DNA of 64,000 bases from an uncultured Oscillospiraceae bacterium (GCA_948471205.1 CAOKRT010000008.1:1-64000); one strand, 5' to 3'. Numbered from the stretch's first letter, positions 35,853 to 47,005 are shown. The notes: generated by a model not told the origin, from the sequence alone. Numbers and translations: made by a program.

Positions 35853-37829
35853 TTAACTGACATCTGCGGCATCAATATAAAGATGACCGAAATCTGTAAT
35901 ATACTGCTTTCGGCCGTCAAGATTATCGCCGAGAAGCAAATCAAATATCTGAGAAGTTTTTTCTGCTTCAGCAGGTGTAACGAGAATCAGCCTTCTGGTT
36001 GCCGGATTCATAGTGGTAAGCGCCATCATATCCGCCTCGTTTTCACCAAGTCCTTTTGAACGCTGAACGGTATATTTCTGATTGCCGATTTCTTCTCTTA
36101 TTTTATCCATTTCCATTTCATTATAAGCAAAATATGTCTGATCTTTGCAGGTAACTTCATAAAGCGGAGATTCATCAATAAACACCTTGCCCTGTTCTAT
36201 AAGCTGGGGCATTAAACGGTATATCATTGTTAAAACAAGTGTTCTTATATGAAAACCGTCAACATCGGCATCCGTGCATATGAGCACCTTACTCCATCTG
36301 AAATTGTTCATATCAAATTCAGAAAGACCCTTAGCCGCTTTAGAACGAACCTCTACACCGCAGCCAAGCACCTTTATCAGATCAGTGATGATTTCACTTT
36401 TGAATATTTTATCGTATTCACTTTTCAGACAGTTGAGAATTTTGCCCCTGATAGGCATAATTGCCTGGAAATTTGCATCTCTTGCCTGTTTGCAGGCACC
36501 GAGTGCAGAATCTCCTTCTACAATAAAAATTTCTCTTTCGCTGACATCCTTTGAACGGCAGTCAACAAATTTCTGGATACGGTTTGTCATATCCATTTTG
36601 GTTTGAAGCGTATTTTTAAGCGTTTTTCTTGTATTTTCGGCTTTAACGCGGCTTCGCATATTAATAATAACCTGATCCGCTATTTTTTCTGCTTCAAGCT
36701 TATTTTCAATAAAGTAAACCTCAAGCTGCTTGCGGAAAAAATCCGTCATAGCATCCTGTATAAACTTATTTGTAATTGCCTTTTTTGTTTGGTTTTCATA
36801 GGATGTTTGCGTAGAAAATGATGAAACCACAAATATAAGTATATCTTCTATATCCTGCACATTAATCTGACTGTCAGACTTGCTGTATTTATTATTTGCT
36901 TTAAGATACGCATTAATCTGATTGACAAATGCACTTCTGAAAGCCTTTTCAGGTGAACCGCCGTGTTCAAGAAAGCTTGAATTATGGTAATATTCCTTTA
37001 ACTGAATTTTCTGTGAAAAGCAAAGAGACGCCTTGATTTTAAGCTTGTATTCACCAAGATCCTCTCTGTCTTTTCCGACTCTTTCACATTCCCAATACTG
37101 CGGAGCTGTAAAAGCGTTTTCACCTGCAAGCTCTTTTACATAGTCTTTAATTCCGTTATTATAACAATATTCGGTTGTTTCAAATTTAGAGCCTTTCTGA
37201 TTTTTAAATATAAAAGTAACACCGTCATTAACGATAGCCTGTCTTTTGATTGTTTCATGGAAAAATTCGGCAGGAACATTAATATCGGTAAAAACATCCA
37301 GATCGGGCTTCCATTTTATTCTTGAGCCTGTATCTTTTTTACTGTAAGGTTCTTTTTTCAACCCGCCGATATTTTCTCCCTTTTCAAAATGAAGCGTATA
37401 GCAATATCCGTTTGAATGTATTTCCGCATCCATATATTCAGAAGCATACTGCGTGGCACAAAGACCGAGACCGTTTAAACCAAGGGAAAATTCATAATTT
37501 TCCGCACCGTTGTCATATTTACCGCCTGCATACATTTCACAGAAAAGCAGTTTCCAGTTATATTCGTTTTCCGCCTTATTAAAATCAACAGGTATACCGG
37601 CTCCGAAATCCTGTACTTCAACAGAGCCGTCTTCAAATTTAGTAACTACAATTTTATTTCCTCTGCCCTCACGAGCTTCGTCAATAGAATTGGACATTAT
37701 TTCAAAAATAGAATGCTGACAGCCTTCAATACCGTCAGATCCGAAAATAACGGCAGGTCTTTTCCTTACACGGTCTGCACCTTTTAAGGATTTGATACTG
37801 TCATTGCCGTATTCGTTTTTCTTAGCCAT
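35853..37829 (-). CDS. Type II topoisomerase subunit B (ParE/GyrB family)
   Basis: This 658-residue ATPase subunit is partner of the A subunit encoded next. The GHKL ATP site shows 'IMSNSIDEAREG' and 'VQDFGAGIPVD'. TOPRIM residues are in 'IVEGDSALGACKQ' and 'CTDADVDGFHIRTL'. I start at 37829 (GGAGGTAAAA-ATG); an in-frame ATG at 37889 falls in the promoter -10. The sequence is divergent from textbook ParE: 'NSIDEA' replaces the usual 'NSVDEA', and the transducer is variable. Confidence 0.88.
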   Translation of the reverse strand: MAKKNEYGNDSIKSLKGADRVRKRPAVIFGSDGIEGCQHSIFEIMSNSIDEAREGRGNKIVVTKFEDGSVEVQDFGAGIPVDFNKAENEYNWKLLFCEMYAGGKYDNGAENYEFSLGLNGLGLCATQYASEYMDAEIHSNGYCYTLHFEKGENIGGLKKEPYSKKDTGSRIKWKPDLDVFTDINVPAEFFHETIKRQAIVNDGVTFIFKNQKGSKFETTEYCYNNGIKDYVKELAGENAFTAPQYWECERVGKDREDLGEYKLKIKASLCFSQKIQLKEYYHNSSFLEHGGSPEKAFRSAFVNQINAYLKANNKYSKSDSQINVQDIEDILIFVVSSFSTQTSYENQTKKAITNKFIQDAMTDFFRKQLEVYFIENKLEAEKIADQVIINMRSRVKAENTRKTLKNTLQTKMDMTNRIQKFVDCRSKDVSEREIFIVEGDSALGACKQARDANFQAIMPIRGKILNCLKSEYDKIFKSEIITDLIKVLGCGVEVRSKAAKGLSEFDMNNFRWSKVLICTDADVDGFHIRTLVLTMIYRLMPQLIEQGKVFIDESPLYEVTCKDQTYFAYNEMEMDKIREEIGNQKYTVQRSKGLGENEADMMALTTMNPATRRLILVTPAEAEKTSQIFDLLLGDNLDGRKQYITDFGHLYIDAADVS

Positions 37830-37880
37830 TTTTACCTCCGTAAAAATAAAATTTCCGTCTTTTTCAATACACAAATCTAT

Positions 37881-37908
37881 ATTATACAAGATATTGTACT
37901 TTTGTCAA
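37881..37908 (-). promoter_or_regulatory. Promoter of the topoisomerase operon
   Basis: On the minus strand a consensus TTGACA, a 16-bp spacer and TATAAT lie 52 bp before the B-subunit ATG. Confidence 0.8.
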
Positions 37909-37966
37909 GATTTTGTAATTATTATTACAATATAAAGAATAAACATACCTTTTAAAACAAAAAAGA

Positions 37967-37990
37967 AATCCCCCGATTCAACGGGGGATT
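37967..37990 (-). terminator. Terminator after ftsH
   Basis: AATCCCCCG and CGGGGGATT form a 9-bp GC-rich stem with a 6-nt loop, followed on the minus strand by TCTTTTTTGTTTT. It ends the rnj-rplI-dnaB-tilS-ftsH transcript. Confidence 0.9.
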
Positions 37991-38023
37991 AAATTTTCGT
38001 TTTATAAACAGATACAGAAAGAA

Positions 38024-40072
38024 TCATTCATCTTCGCTTTCATGTTCTGTTATGATTTCCGCCGCTTCGGCTGCAGGAATGATTTCGCTTTCATCAGGTT
38101 TATTATCCTCTTCTGCGTTTTCGGCAGTTTCTTCAACGGCATCAGCGGAAATCGTTTCAGATATTTCAGACGGCTGTTCATCGCTTTCGGTTGTTTCATC
38201 CGCTTCTTCTTCCTTTTCAGGAAGTGCGCCTGTTTTCATAAGGGAAACAAATTCATCTGCTGTAATTTTTTCTCTTTCAAGAAGCGTTTCGGCAACAAGC
38301 ACAAGCTTATCATTATGTGCAGTAAGAATATTCTTTGTCAAATCATAAGCATTGCGCATCATTCGTTCAATTTCGGAATCAATCCGCGCTGAAGTAGCCT
38401 CACTGTAATTGTTTGCATGACCAAAATCTCTGCCAAGGAAAACTTCGCCGTTTTCATCGCCGTAAACAACAGGACCAATATCGTCGCTCATACCGTATTT
38501 TGCAACCATGTCGCGGCAAATCTGCGTTGCACGCTGAAGGTCATTTGATGCACCAGTTGAAATATCATCAAGCGAAATGGCTTCGGCAACACGACCGCCC
38601 ATCATAGACACAAGCAGACTGAGCATTTCATTCTTTGAAGTATAATTTTCTTCCTGCGGCTGATACATTGTATAGCCGCCTGCACCAAGTCCTCTTGGAA
38701 TAATGGATATTTCCTGAACGGGGTCATGATGTTCAAGATAATATGCGGCAACTGCGTGACCTGCTTCATGATAAGCAGTAAGCTTCTTTGCTTTTTCGGT
38801 ATATTTATGAGATTTCTTTTCAGCACCCATCATAACCTTGGTGCTTGAATCCTGAATATCGGCATAGCTGATAGCATGCTTTCTGCGTCTGGCAGCAAGC
38901 AGCGCCGCTTCATTAAGAAGATTTTCCAGATCAGCGCCTGTAAAGCCGATTGTATTTTTAGCAATATCCTTTAAATCCACATCAGGAGCCAGAGGCTTAT
39001 TTCTTGCATGTACTTTAAGGATATCTTCCCTGCCCTGTAAATCAGGTCTGTTAACGGTTACCTGTCTGTCAAATCTGCCCGGACGCAAAAGAGCCGGGTC
39101 AAGTACATCCGGTCTGTTCGTTGCAGCCATAATAATAACACCGGTATTGGTTCCGAAACCGTCCATTTCAACAAGAAGCTGATTAAGGGTCTGTTCTCTT
39201 TCATCATTGCCGTTGCCCATACCTGTGCCGCGGTGTCTGCCGACAGCATCAATTTCGTCTATAAATACAATGGCTGGTGCTTTTTTCATAGCCTGTTCAA
39301 ACAAATCTCTTACACGGCTTGCACCGACACCGACATACATTTCAACAAAATCCGAACCGGAAATAGAAAGAAACGGTACGCCGGCCTCGCCAGCAACTGC
39401 TTTTGCAAGAAGCGTTTTACCCGTTCCGGGAGGGCCTACAAGAAGCACACCTTTCGGAATTCTTGCTCCGAGTTCCGTAAATTTATCCGGTTCTTTCAGA
39501 AAATCAACAAGTTCTTCCAGGTCTTCCTTTTCTTCATCACAGCCTGCAACATCATCAAAGGTTTTAACATCCTTGCTGTTCACTGCCGTTTTTGCCTTTA
39601 CTTTGCCGAAGCTGAGTGTTCTGCCGGCTTCGCCGTTAATTGTGCCGGACATTCTGCGCATCATAAACCAGCCAAAGAAAATCAGTCCGCCTACAGAAAG
39701 AACAACAGGCAGAAGACTTAACAGCCAGCTTCTGGAATTGGTTACTTTATAGTTAAAGGTAATAGGCTTGTCAGGATTTTCTTCATTGTATGCATTTATG
39801 CTATCCCTGATGTCATCAAGAAAAATAGAGACGCTTTTTACATTGTATTTAACTATTTTTTCAGGCTCGTCAAAAGTTTTATACTCCATAGCGCCTGTGG
39901 TTAAATTAACTTCAAAATCCTGAACCTGATTGCTTTTAAACAAAGCAACAACTTCACTATATTTCATTTCATCCTTGCTGCCGTTAAAGATATAGAACAA
40001 TGCCGTAAGCATTAACAGAAACGCAAGCGAAGAAATAATGATTGATTTAAAGGTTCGTTGTGTGTTGTTCAT
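38024..40072 (-). CDS. ftsH: ATP-dependent zinc metalloprotease FtsH
   Basis: This is a 682-residue membrane-anchored AAA+ protease. Helices at about 9-28 and 116-137 flank an extracytoplasmic domain. Walker A GPPGTGKT lies at 213-220, Walker B 'IVFIDEID' near 268, SRH 'PGRFDRQV' near 331 and the zinc motif HEAGH at 435-439. The last ~60 residues form an unusually long tail of mostly Glu, Asp, Ser and Ala, beyond the normal family end. Its ATG overlaps the tilS stop (ATGA type), as in many Bacillota. Confidence 0.97.
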   Translation of the reverse strand: MNNTQRTFKSIIISSLAFLLMLTALFYIFNGSKDEMKYSEVVALFKSNQVQDFEVNLTTGAMEYKTFDEPEKIVKYNVKSVSIFLDDIRDSINAYNEENPDKPITFNYKVTNSRSWLLSLLPVVLSVGGLIFFGWFMMRRMSGTINGEAGRTLSFGKVKAKTAVNSKDVKTFDDVAGCDEEKEDLEELVDFLKEPDKFTELGARIPKGVLLVGPPGTGKTLLAKAVAGEAGVPFLSISGSDFVEMYVGVGASRVRDLFEQAMKKAPAIVFIDEIDAVGRHRGTGMGNGNDEREQTLNQLLVEMDGFGTNTGVIIMAATNRPDVLDPALLRPGRFDRQVTVNRPDLQGREDILKVHARNKPLAPDVDLKDIAKNTIGFTGADLENLLNEAALLAARRRKHAISYADIQDSSTKVMMGAEKKSHKYTEKAKKLTAYHEAGHAVAAYYLEHHDPVQEISIIPRGLGAGGYTMYQPQEENYTSKNEMLSLLVSMMGGRVAEAISLDDISTGASNDLQRATQICRDMVAKYGMSDDIGPVVYGDENGEVFLGRDFGHANNYSEATSARIDSEIERMMRNAYDLTKNILTAHNDKLVLVAETLLEREKITADEFVSLMKTGALPEKEEEADETTESDEQPSEISETISADAVEETAENAEEDNKPDESEIIPAAEAAEIITEHESEDE

Positions 40073-41379
40073 TGAAAATTATCCTCCGTGGAAACAAATA
40101 CGGCCAAAACATTCTTTGTTTTGCTGCTGATTCGCACCCGTTCATCAGCAAAACAGCCGTAAATGCCTATAACACCGCTGTCATCGGTTATAACAGGTAT
40201 TTTATTCCTGTGTTCAACAGGAATGGAAAGCTCGTTGAAAAGCTTTTTCAGTGATTTTGTACAGCCTCTGCCGGCAGGAGAAATTTTATCTCCGTTTCTT
40301 CTGCTTCTTACAGATACACTGCCAATTATTTTATCACAGTCACAGCAAAAATCAAACTTTTCACTGTATAATTCACATTTATTTAAAAAATCTTTTATAG
40401 AATATTTTTCTTTTTTTATAAAAAAAGCTGTTTCGGACGCTGTTTCGGACAAATCTGCAATACGGAGCGTTTTTTTTGTTGAAACAGCAAATAGTCCGCC
40501 GCTTATCTGCACCTTTGAGGGCGAAGAAAGCAAATCTGCAATCTTATTGAGATGAAGTTCATCCGTTTTCAGATTATATACAGACAAAAAACGTATCAAT
40601 ACCCTTTTAATAACCGCAATATGATATTTTTTTAAAATATTTATATCCATTGCATTATCGGAAAAAGCTTGTTCAAATGCTTTGCGGGCTTCTGCTTCAA
40701 TAAAATCGCTGTCCTGATTCACACTGTCAATAAAACGGCTGACTGAATTTACATAATCCGTATTGATTTCGGAAAAACAAGGCAAAATTTTGTTTCTGAT
40801 ATAATTTCTGCTGTAGTCATTGCTGTTATTGGTTGAATCAATACAATATGTAATGCCGTTTTCATCCAGAAAATGTCTTATATCACTGCCGGATACAGAT
40901 AATAGCGGACGTATGATTTTTCCTCTGACACGCGGTATAGCGCACAGCCCTTTTATGGAAGTTCCCCTGATAAGACGGAATAGCATTGTTTCTATATTAT
41001 CATTCAGATTATGGGCAGTGGCTATTTTATTGCATTCAATGGAATTAAAAAACGCATATCTTCGGTTTCTGCTGTATTCCTCAACACCCATGCCGGCATT
41101 TTGGGATTCCTGTAAAGCATCTATATGCAGTGTAAAGCATTCAATATTATTCTTTCTGCAGTATGCTTCAACAAATTTGCAGTCCGCAATGCTTTCCTCA
41201 CCCCTTATGCCATGTTCAACATGAGCAGCTTTCAGCACCAAAGAATATTTATCTCTGATACTTAAAAGAAATTCAGCAAGAAAAACGGAATCCGCACCGC
41301 CTGAAAGCGCAATCAGCACCGTATCATGCTGCGAAATCAGCCCGTCAATATTGATTTTTTCAAAAACTATATTATTCAT
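40069..41379 (-). CDS. tilS: tRNA(Ile)-lysidine synthase
   Basis: This 436-residue enzyme converts C34 of tRNA-Ile(CAU) to lysidine. The PP-loop motif is 'IALSGGADS', followed by '[13 protein letters not shown]' and '[20 protein letters not shown]'. The C-terminal TilS domain is present ('[16 protein letters not shown]', '[13 protein letters not shown]'). I start at 41379, where ATG overlaps the dnaB stop; a longer ORF start at 41421 would overlap dnaB by 50 bp. It lies between dnaB and ftsH, a conserved tilS-ftsH order. Confidence 0.93.
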   Translation of the reverse strand: MNNIVFEKINIDGLISQHDTVLIALSGGADSVFLAEFLLSIRDKYSLVLKAAHVEHGIRGEESIADCKFVEAYCRKNNIECFTLHIDALQESQNAGMGVEEYSRNRRYAFFNSIECNKIATAHNLNDNIETMLFRLIRGTSIKGLCAIPRVRGKIIRPLLSVSGSDIRHFLDENGITYCIDSTNNSNDYSRNYIRNKILPCFSEINTDYVNSVSRFIDSVNQDSDFIEAEARKAFEQAFSDNAMDINILKKYHIAVIKRVLIRFLSVYNLKTDELHLNKIADLLSSPSKVQISGGLFAVSTKKTLRIADLSETASETAFFIKKEKYSIKDFLNKCELYSEKFDFCCDCDKIIGSVSVRSRRNGDKISPAGRGCTKSLKKLFNELSIPVEHRNKIPVITDDSGVIGIYGCFADERVRISSKTKNVLAVFVSTEDNFQ

Positions 41380-42739
41380 ACTGCCTGTCAATACTTCTGA
41401 AACGAGTGAATTCTTTATCAAATGTCATTTCGATTGAGCCTGTAGGACCGTGACGGTTTTTCGCAACGATAAGCTCTGTTTTGCTTACATCCACTTCTTC
41501 CTGCTGATCATCGTCAAGTTCACCCTTATAATATTCCTCACGGTAAAGGAACATTACGATATCAGCGTCCTGCTCAATAGAGCCGGATTCTCTTAAATCC
41601 GAAAGCTGCGGCTTATGGCTTTTACCGCGTCCTTCCGTACCACGGTTAAGCTGCGCACAACATACAACCGGAATATTTATATCTTTTGCAAGCATTTTTA
41701 AGTGTCTTGTGATTTCCGATACTTCCTGTGCTCTGTTATCCCTTTTTGTTGCAGACTGAATAAGGCTGAGATAGTCAATAATAATTATATCAACATTTTT
41801 CATTCTCATAACTCTTGACTTTATTTCAGGAACCGTTATAGACGGCGTATCGTCAAGGTAAAGCTCAACATCATTGAATGCACCGGCGGCATTGCCAAGC
41901 CTTGCCCATTCATCTTTATCCAGTTCGCCTGTAAGAAGCTTCTGACTGGGTATGCCCGCATATGAAGACAGCAAACGGTCCGCAAGCTGTTTTTTTGACA
42001 TTTCAAGACTGAAAAATATACATTTCTTTTTCGCTGTCATCGTAACATTCTGCGCAAGGTTAAGCGCAAAAGATGTTTTACCCATAGCAGGACGTGCACC
42101 GATAAGAATAAAGTCTGATTTATTAAGACCTGTTATATATTTATCCAGTGTTCCAAAACCAGTAGAAACACCTTTATACTGTTCCTTATCCTCTCCGGTG
42201 ATTTTATAAAGATTATCATAAACATCGTTTATAATAACATCGGAAATTTTTTTCGGTCCGTTTTCAACCTTGCCGCGGCTTATGTCATAAATTTCCTGCT
42301 CGGCGGAATTCAGAAGCTGAACAGCCTCCACAGCACCGCTTGTAGCTTTTTCGATGATTCCCTGCGATACAGTTATGAGGGCACGCAGATAATACTGCTC
42401 CTCCACAATCTTTGCATAGGTTTCAACATTTGCCGTTGACGGAACATTATCTCTTAATGTTAAAAGATATTCTCTTCCGCCCGCAAGGTCATACAGCCCT
42501 TCTTTAACAAGCACATCAGCAATGACAACCGGGTCTATTTTTGCTTTAGAACCGGTATACATTGTCAGCATAGAACTGAAAACAATCTGATGCTGCGGCA
42601 GGTAGAAGTATTCAGGTTTCACCTTTGATATAATAATTTCCATACAGTCGGGATCTGTTAAAACAGCACCCAGAACAGCCTGTTCCGCTTCAAGGCTGTA
42701 TGGAAGCATTATTGAATTTGAAATATTATTATCAGGCAT
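41372..42739 (-). CDS. dnaB: Replicative DNA helicase
   Basis: This 455-residue hexameric helicase unwinds the replication fork. The N-terminal collar domain occupies about 10-155 ('SLEAEQAVLGAVL'). The RecA-like domain has Walker A GARPAMGKT at 214-222, 'IIIDYLSLIQ' (Walker B) near 314 and 'QLNRGTEGR' after it. The final 'QADIVMFLYREEYY' and 'KNRHGPTG' are typical. It follows rplI in the rplI-dnaB order conserved in Bacillota. Confidence 0.97.
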   Translation of the reverse strand: MPDNNISNSIMLPYSLEAEQAVLGAVLTDPDCMEIIISKVKPEYFYLPQHQIVFSSMLTMYTGSKAKIDPVVIADVLVKEGLYDLAGGREYLLTLRDNVPSTANVETYAKIVEEQYYLRALITVSQGIIEKATSGAVEAVQLLNSAEQEIYDISRGKVENGPKKISDVIINDVYDNLYKITGEDKEQYKGVSTGFGTLDKYITGLNKSDFILIGARPAMGKTSFALNLAQNVTMTAKKKCIFFSLEMSKKQLADRLLSSYAGIPSQKLLTGELDKDEWARLGNAAGAFNDVELYLDDTPSITVPEIKSRVMRMKNVDIIIIDYLSLIQSATKRDNRAQEVSEITRHLKMLAKDINIPVVCCAQLNRGTEGRGKSHKPQLSDLRESGSIEQDADIVMFLYREEYYKGELDDDQQEEVDVSKTELIVAKNRHGPTGSIEMTFDKEFTRFRSIDRQYE

Positions 42740-42783
42740 TTTTCTTCATCCTTAATTCAGAAAATGTATTTATCACTTAAAAA

Positions 42784-43227
42784 CTATGCTTCTGAGACCT
42801 GAATGAAAATATTAGCTGTTATTCCCTGATAAACCTTTACTTCGGCTGTAACAGTTCCGAACTGCTTAATATCATCCATAGAGATTTTACGTTTATCAAT
42901 ATTAATGTTTAAATCTGCTTTGATTTTTGCAGCAACATCCTTTGCATTCACAGAGCCGAAAAGTTTTCCGTTAGCCCCTGCTTTTGCGGTAAGCTTAAAG
43001 GTTTTTCCCTCCAGCTTATCGGCATCCGCCTGTGCCGCTTTGATTTCTTCAGCCTTGTGAAATTTTTTTGCATTTTCTTTATTGTTAAAATCATTCATTG
43101 CAGTAGCATTGGCTTCTACAGCAAGCCCCTTGGGAAAAAGAAAATTTCTTGCATATCCGTCGGAAGCGTTTACAAGTTCTCCTTTTTTGCCAAGATTTTT
43201 AACATCTGCTTTTAAAATTACTTTCAT
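42784..43227 (-). CDS. rplI: 50S ribosomal protein L9
   Basis: This 147-residue ribosomal protein has the N-terminal domain signature '[20 protein letters not shown]', a connecting helix, and the C-terminal domain '[13 protein letters not shown]'. Full length. It starts 12 bp after the RNase J stop and precedes dnaB. GGGGGAG lies upstream of the ATG. Confidence 0.97.
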   Translation of the reverse strand: MKVILKADVKNLGKKGELVNASDGYARNFLFPKGLAVEANATAMNDFNNKENAKKFHKAEEIKAAQADADKLEGKTFKLTAKAGANGKLFGSVNAKDVAAKIKADLNINIDKRKISMDDIKQFGTVTAEVKVYQGITANIFIQVSEA

Positions 43228-43239
43228 TAGCTTCTCCCC

Positions 43240-45015
43240 CTATATTTCCATCAGAACAGGCAAAACCATAGGACTGCGCTTTGTTTTTTCATACATCAGC
43301 TTTGTAATATCGTCACGAAGTTTCACCTTAACCGAATTCCAGTCATGATATCTTTTATCATAAGTCTCATCTATTATTTTTAATGCCATACTGCGCACGG
43401 AGTTCATGAGGTCTTCGTTTTCCCGGACATATACAAATCCGCGGCTTACCACATCCGGTCCGCTTTCAATCATACCGGTTTGTGTATTGATTGTAGCAAC
43501 AACAATGATTAAACCGTCCTGCGAAAGGCGCTTTCGGTCATTCAGAACAATATTTCCTACATCGCCCACGCCAATGCCGTCAACATAAACTTCACCGCTT
43601 GGAACACTGTCAATATACTTAATGCCGTTTTTGGAAATTTCTATATGATCGCCGATTGTGCCTACATATATATTATCCTTACTGTAACCCATTGACTGTG
43701 CAAGCAAGGAATGTTTCTGAAGATGTTTTTGCTCACCGTGAACAGGTATAAAAAATTTAGGCTTTACGATTCCCATCATCAATTTCAGTTCTTCCTGACA
43801 GGCATGACCCGAAACGTGAACCTCATACATCTTTTCATATATTACTTCAATTCCCTGCTTCATCAGTTCGTTCACAACATTGCCAACCATTTTTTCATTG
43901 CCGGGAATGGGTGTTGCTGAAATGATAACATAATCATTCGGCGTTATAACAACCTTTCTGTGCTCACGGAAAGCCATTTTGGTAAGAGCACTCATCGGTT
44001 CACCCTGAGAACCGGTTGTGATGATTACAAGGTTTTCATCCTCATAATTCTTAATATTGTCAATGTTTATCATTATATTTTCAGGAACATTAAGATAACC
44101 CAGTTCTTTGCCGACCTGCACAAGATTTTCAAGACTTCTGCCCAAAACAGCAACCTTGCGCTTAGACTGCTGTGCAACATCAATAATCTGCTGAACACGG
44201 TGAATATTTGATGCAAACGTTGCAACAAGAATTCTTCTTTTTCCTGCTTTTCTGAAAAGATTCACAAAGGATTCGCCAACTGTTTTTTCGCTCATTGTAT
44301 AGCCCGGTCGCTCAGCATTCGTTGAATCCTGGAATAAAGCCAGTACACCCTTTTTACCGTATTCGGCAAATCTTGTCAGATCAATCATATCCCCATCAAC
44401 AGGTGTTGTATCTATTTTAAAATCGCCGGTGTGAATAAGTATACCTGCCGGACAGCGTATTGCCAGGCCCACAGCATCCGGTATGGAATGATTAACATGA
44501 ATAAGCTCTATATTAAAGGAACCGAGCGTAATATTGTCGTGCGGCTTAATTTCAACAAGCTTTGCACTGTCAAGAAGATTATGCTCTTTCAGTTTTCCTT
44601 TAATAAGACCGATTGTTAATTTGGTTGCATAAATAGGAATATTTACTTTTTTGAGCAAATAAGCTATGCCGCCTATATGGTCTTCATGTCCGTGGGTAAT
44701 AATAAGCCCCTTGATTTTATTGATATTTTTTTCAATGTAAGTAAAATCAGGAATAACAAGATCTACACCCGGCAGTTCCTCGCCCGGAAAAGCAAGTCCG
44801 CAGTCTACAATAAACATATCTGATTTATATTCATAAACCGTCATATTCTTGCCGATTTCATTCATTCCGCCCAAAAAGGCAACACGAACAGACTCCTCGG
44901 GTTCGGGAGGTCTGACTGACGGTTTTTTATTAACCTTGCGATAGGCATAAAAGCGCTTTTGGGAATTCCGTTTTCCCGCATTGCTCCTGTCGCTGGTTAT
45001 ATTCTGTTTTGCCAT
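43240..45015 (-). CDS. rnj: Ribonuclease J
   Basis: This 591-residue metallo-beta-lactamase/beta-CASP ribonuclease has 5' exonuclease and endonuclease activities in mRNA decay and rRNA maturation. The metal motif is HGHEDHIGG at 108-116, with 'HTGDFKID' and the beta-CASP 'TTGSQGEPMSAL'. The C-terminal domain is present. A Lys/Arg-rich stretch of about 40 residues precedes the core. It opens the operon and has a good divergent promoter shared with rnhA. Confidence 0.95.
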   Translation of the reverse strand: MAKQNITSDRSNAGKRNSQKRFYAYRKVNKKPSVRPPEPEESVRVAFLGGMNEIGKNMTVYEYKSDMFIVDCGLAFPGEELPGVDLVIPDFTYIEKNINKIKGLIITHGHEDHIGGIAYLLKKVNIPIYATKLTIGLIKGKLKEHNLLDSAKLVEIKPHDNITLGSFNIELIHVNHSIPDAVGLAIRCPAGILIHTGDFKIDTTPVDGDMIDLTRFAEYGKKGVLALFQDSTNAERPGYTMSEKTVGESFVNLFRKAGKRRILVATFASNIHRVQQIIDVAQQSKRKVAVLGRSLENLVQVGKELGYLNVPENIMINIDNIKNYEDENLVIITTGSQGEPMSALTKMAFREHRKVVITPNDYVIISATPIPGNEKMVGNVVNELMKQGIEVIYEKMYEVHVSGHACQEELKLMMGIVKPKFFIPVHGEQKHLQKHSLLAQSMGYSKDNIYVGTIGDHIEISKNGIKYIDSVPSGEVYVDGIGVGDVGNIVLNDRKRLSQDGLIIVVATINTQTGMIESGPDVVSRGFVYVRENEDLMNSVRSMALKIIDETYDKRYHDWNSVKVKLRDDITKLMYEKTKRSPMVLPVLMEI

Positions 45016-45068
45016 TAAATTTTCTCCTTTTATAAATAAATTTTTTCCGTTCTGTAAAAATTAGATAT

Positions 45069-45097
45069 ATGATATATTATATTCAGCCGATTGTCAA
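45069..45097 (-). promoter_or_regulatory. rnj operon promoter
   Basis: On the minus strand TTGACA, a 17-bp spacer and TATCAT lie 54 bp before the RNase J ATG. Confidence 0.7.
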
Positions 45098-45109
45098 GTC
45101 GGGTACATA

Positions 45110-45138
45110 TTGATTATTACCGCAAATAATGTTAAAAT
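45110..45138 (+). promoter_or_regulatory. rnhA promoter
   Basis: TTGATT, a 17-bp spacer and TAAAAT lie 21 bp before the rnhA ATG, back to back with the rnj promoter. Confidence 0.65.
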
Positions 45139-45159
45139 ATTCCTCAAGGTGATTAAAAA

Positions 45160-45594
45160 ATGAAAAATGTTGAAATATATACAGACGGCGCCTGCAGCGG
45201 AAATCCCGGAAAAGGTGGCTGGGGCGCTGTGCTTGTTTACGGAAATAATGAAAAAGAAATCAGCGGCGCTGATTCTGATACAACAAATAACAGAATGGAG
45301 CTTACCGCTGTTATTGAAGCGCTGAAAACACTGAAATTTCCCTGCAAAGTTACTTTAACAACCGATTCCAAGTATGTATGCGATGCCATTAATAAACGCT
45401 GGGTTTATTCTTGGCAGGAAAAAGGCTGGAAAAAAGCCGATAAAAAACCTGCCCTGAATGTTGACTTATGGGAAAAACTGCTTGAACTGCTTGAAATTCA
45501 TAATGTAGAATTTATTTGGGTGCGCGGACATAACGGGCACCCGTACAACGAGCGCTGCGACAGACTTGCCGTTAACGAATATCTTAAACTTTAA
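45160..45594 (+). CDS. rnhA: Ribonuclease HI
   Basis: This 144-residue RNase H1 begins '[20 protein letters not shown]', with catalytic Asp in YTDG, Glu in 'NNRMELTAV', Asp in 'TTDSKYV' and the last Asp in 'NERCDRLA'. '[15 protein letters not shown]' contains the flexible His loop. The RBS is AAGGTGA. Its stop overlaps the convergent acyltransferase stop by 11 bp with no terminator between. The window also encodes RNase HII. Confidence 0.96.
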   Translation: MKNVEIYTDGACSGNPGKGGWGAVLVYGNNEKEISGADSDTTNNRMELTAVIEALKTLKFPCKVTLTTDSKYVCDAINKRWVYSWQEKGWKKADKKPALNVDLWEKLLELLEIHNVEFIWVRGHNGHPYNERCDRLAVNEYLKL

Positions 45595-46381
45595 AACAGC
45601 CGAAACCTGTTCCGAGTTTTCCGCCGTTCATCATGTATTCTTTTGCCGCTTTCTGAAGAGATGTTTTTTGCGCATAGCAACGAACATCTTTTTCTCTTTT
45701 TCCGAATATTTTTTCAATTGCCTGTGCATCCGCAGGGCGTGACATCGTAATATTGAATAAAGACTGAAACTTAATAATATTGCTGTCAGGCTTCATAAAT
45801 TCCCTGTTTTTATCATAAAGCAGCCAACTGTCGCAAACAAAATAACTGTATTTGTAATCCGGAAAATATTTGCTGAAAAATATTTTTGCCTTTTCAATAG
45901 ATTTGACGCATTGATTATAATCCAGCTTTTCACCCTGCTGTATATGAATCGCTATAACATTTTCCCTGAATTTAATAGGTGTTTTGTTATAGTTATAAAT
46001 AACATAAGGAAATTTGAAAATCTGAAACTGCAGCCTGCCGATTTTAAAAAGTTCAAGACAAATATGATTCACAATCCAGTTGTAATTCTTTAAGCCTTTG
46101 TTGGCATTGTTTTCACACCATACGGCTATATCATGCATTGTGTCAAAAAATATTTCATCATCAATTCCCATTTTTTTATAAGCTTCATATGTTTTTTCAG
46201 AAGCACACAATGCAGCCGCAAGTCTTACAGTATCACTTTTAAATCTGAGACAAGAAGTTTTTTTATTAAAAAATTTTTCCGAAAGGCGTAAAACACCTGT
46301 TTCATTTTTATGAATGCAGGCAACTGCTTTATTCATAATATTGTCTTCGATATTATATTTTTGAATAAGATTCAGATTCAT
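45584..46381 (-). CDS. Putative acyltransferase with GNAT-like fold (DUF5596-type)
   Basis: The protein has 265 residues. It resembles the two-domain 'acyltransferase domain-containing' proteins of Clostridia: a helical N-terminal domain with '[19 protein letters not shown]' and a GNAT-like C-terminal domain with '[20 protein letters not shown]' and '[13 protein letters not shown]'. The closing 'LGTGFGCF' is typical of the group. It follows a membrane protein gene by 3 bp on the same transcript. The substrate is unknown. Confidence 0.6.
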   Translation of the reverse strand: MNLNLIQKYNIEDNIMNKAVACIHKNETGVLRLSEKFFNKKTSCLRFKSDTVRLAAALCASEKTYEAYKKMGIDDEIFFDTMHDIAVWCENNANKGLKNYNWIVNHICLELFKIGRLQFQIFKFPYVIYNYNKTPIKFRENVIAIHIQQGEKLDYNQCVKSIEKAKIFFSKYFPDYKYSYFVCDSWLLYDKNREFMKPDSNIIKFQSLFNITMSRPADAQAIEKIFGKREKDVRCYAQKTSLQKAAKEYMMNGGKLGTGFGCFKV

Positions 46382-46384
46382 AAA

Positions 46385-47005
46385 TTACTCCGCAGCAGAC
46401 ACAACTTCGTTTGTTGATGCTTCGGTCTGCGCTTGTATTTCGGTTTCGTATTTACTCTTTAATCCGCTTGAAATAATAAAATTCGGACCTTCATATTCTA
46501 TTCCGTTTTCTGTAAGAAGCGGAAGAATTTCTTCATTAAGGAAAACAGGGTCTGCTTCTTCATCCTGAACAACAAACTTGGTTTTCTCATCAAGATATCT
46601 TATTTTACGTTCAAGTCCTTCTATGCCGTCCACTTCTTCACCCTCAAAGAAAATATAGGTGCTTTTTACTGTAATAACACCTTCAAAACGGTTTTCGGTA
46701 ACTTCAATATATCCTCTTGAAGAAGTAGTATTCTCTTTATTTTCTTTTCTGTTTCCGATTACTCCGCCGTAATATAAACCGCAGAGAATAGCCGCAATGA
46801 TTACAATTGCTAAAATTATATAAGGTGCTTTTCTTCTTCTCTTAACCCTTTTAAACCTGTGGCGAACAAGATTGGACGCATTATTATCAGCCGCATGTGT
46901 TGAATCGGCGTCAACACTGTTTGCGGTTTCAGTATAAGATGCATCTGTTTTCTTATGTACAATCAGCGGGCTGTCCAGCTTTTCTTTTTCAAATTCTTCT
47001 GACAT
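46385..47005 (-). CDS. Single-pass membrane protein of unknown function
   Basis: This 206-residue protein has an acidic N-terminal stretch of about 50 residues, a basic patch (RHRFKRVKRRRK), one transmembrane helix near 65-85 and an extracytoplasmic domain of about 110 residues. Within it 'RFEGVITVKSTYIFFEGEEV' begins a compact alpha/beta segment. Start 47005 has AAGGGA upstream. An ORF start at 47170 lies inside the promoter -35 and is rejected. It is co-transcribed with the acyltransferase gene. I do not recognise the family. Confidence 0.7.
   Translation of the reverse strand: MSEEFEKEKLDSPLIVHKKTDASYTETANSVDADSTHAADNNASNLVRHRFKRVKRRRKAPYIILAIVIIAAILCGLYYGGVIGNRKENKENTTSSRGYIEVTENRFEGVITVKSTYIFFEGEEVDGIEGLERKIRYLDEKTKFVVQDEEADPVFLNEEILPLLTENGIEYEGPNFIISSGLKSKYETEIQAQTEASTNEVVSAAE

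Noticed and set aside
41380-41421. Longer start for tilS
   Set aside because: It overlaps dnaB by 50 bp, whereas ATG 41379 overlaps the dnaB stop in the usual coupled way.
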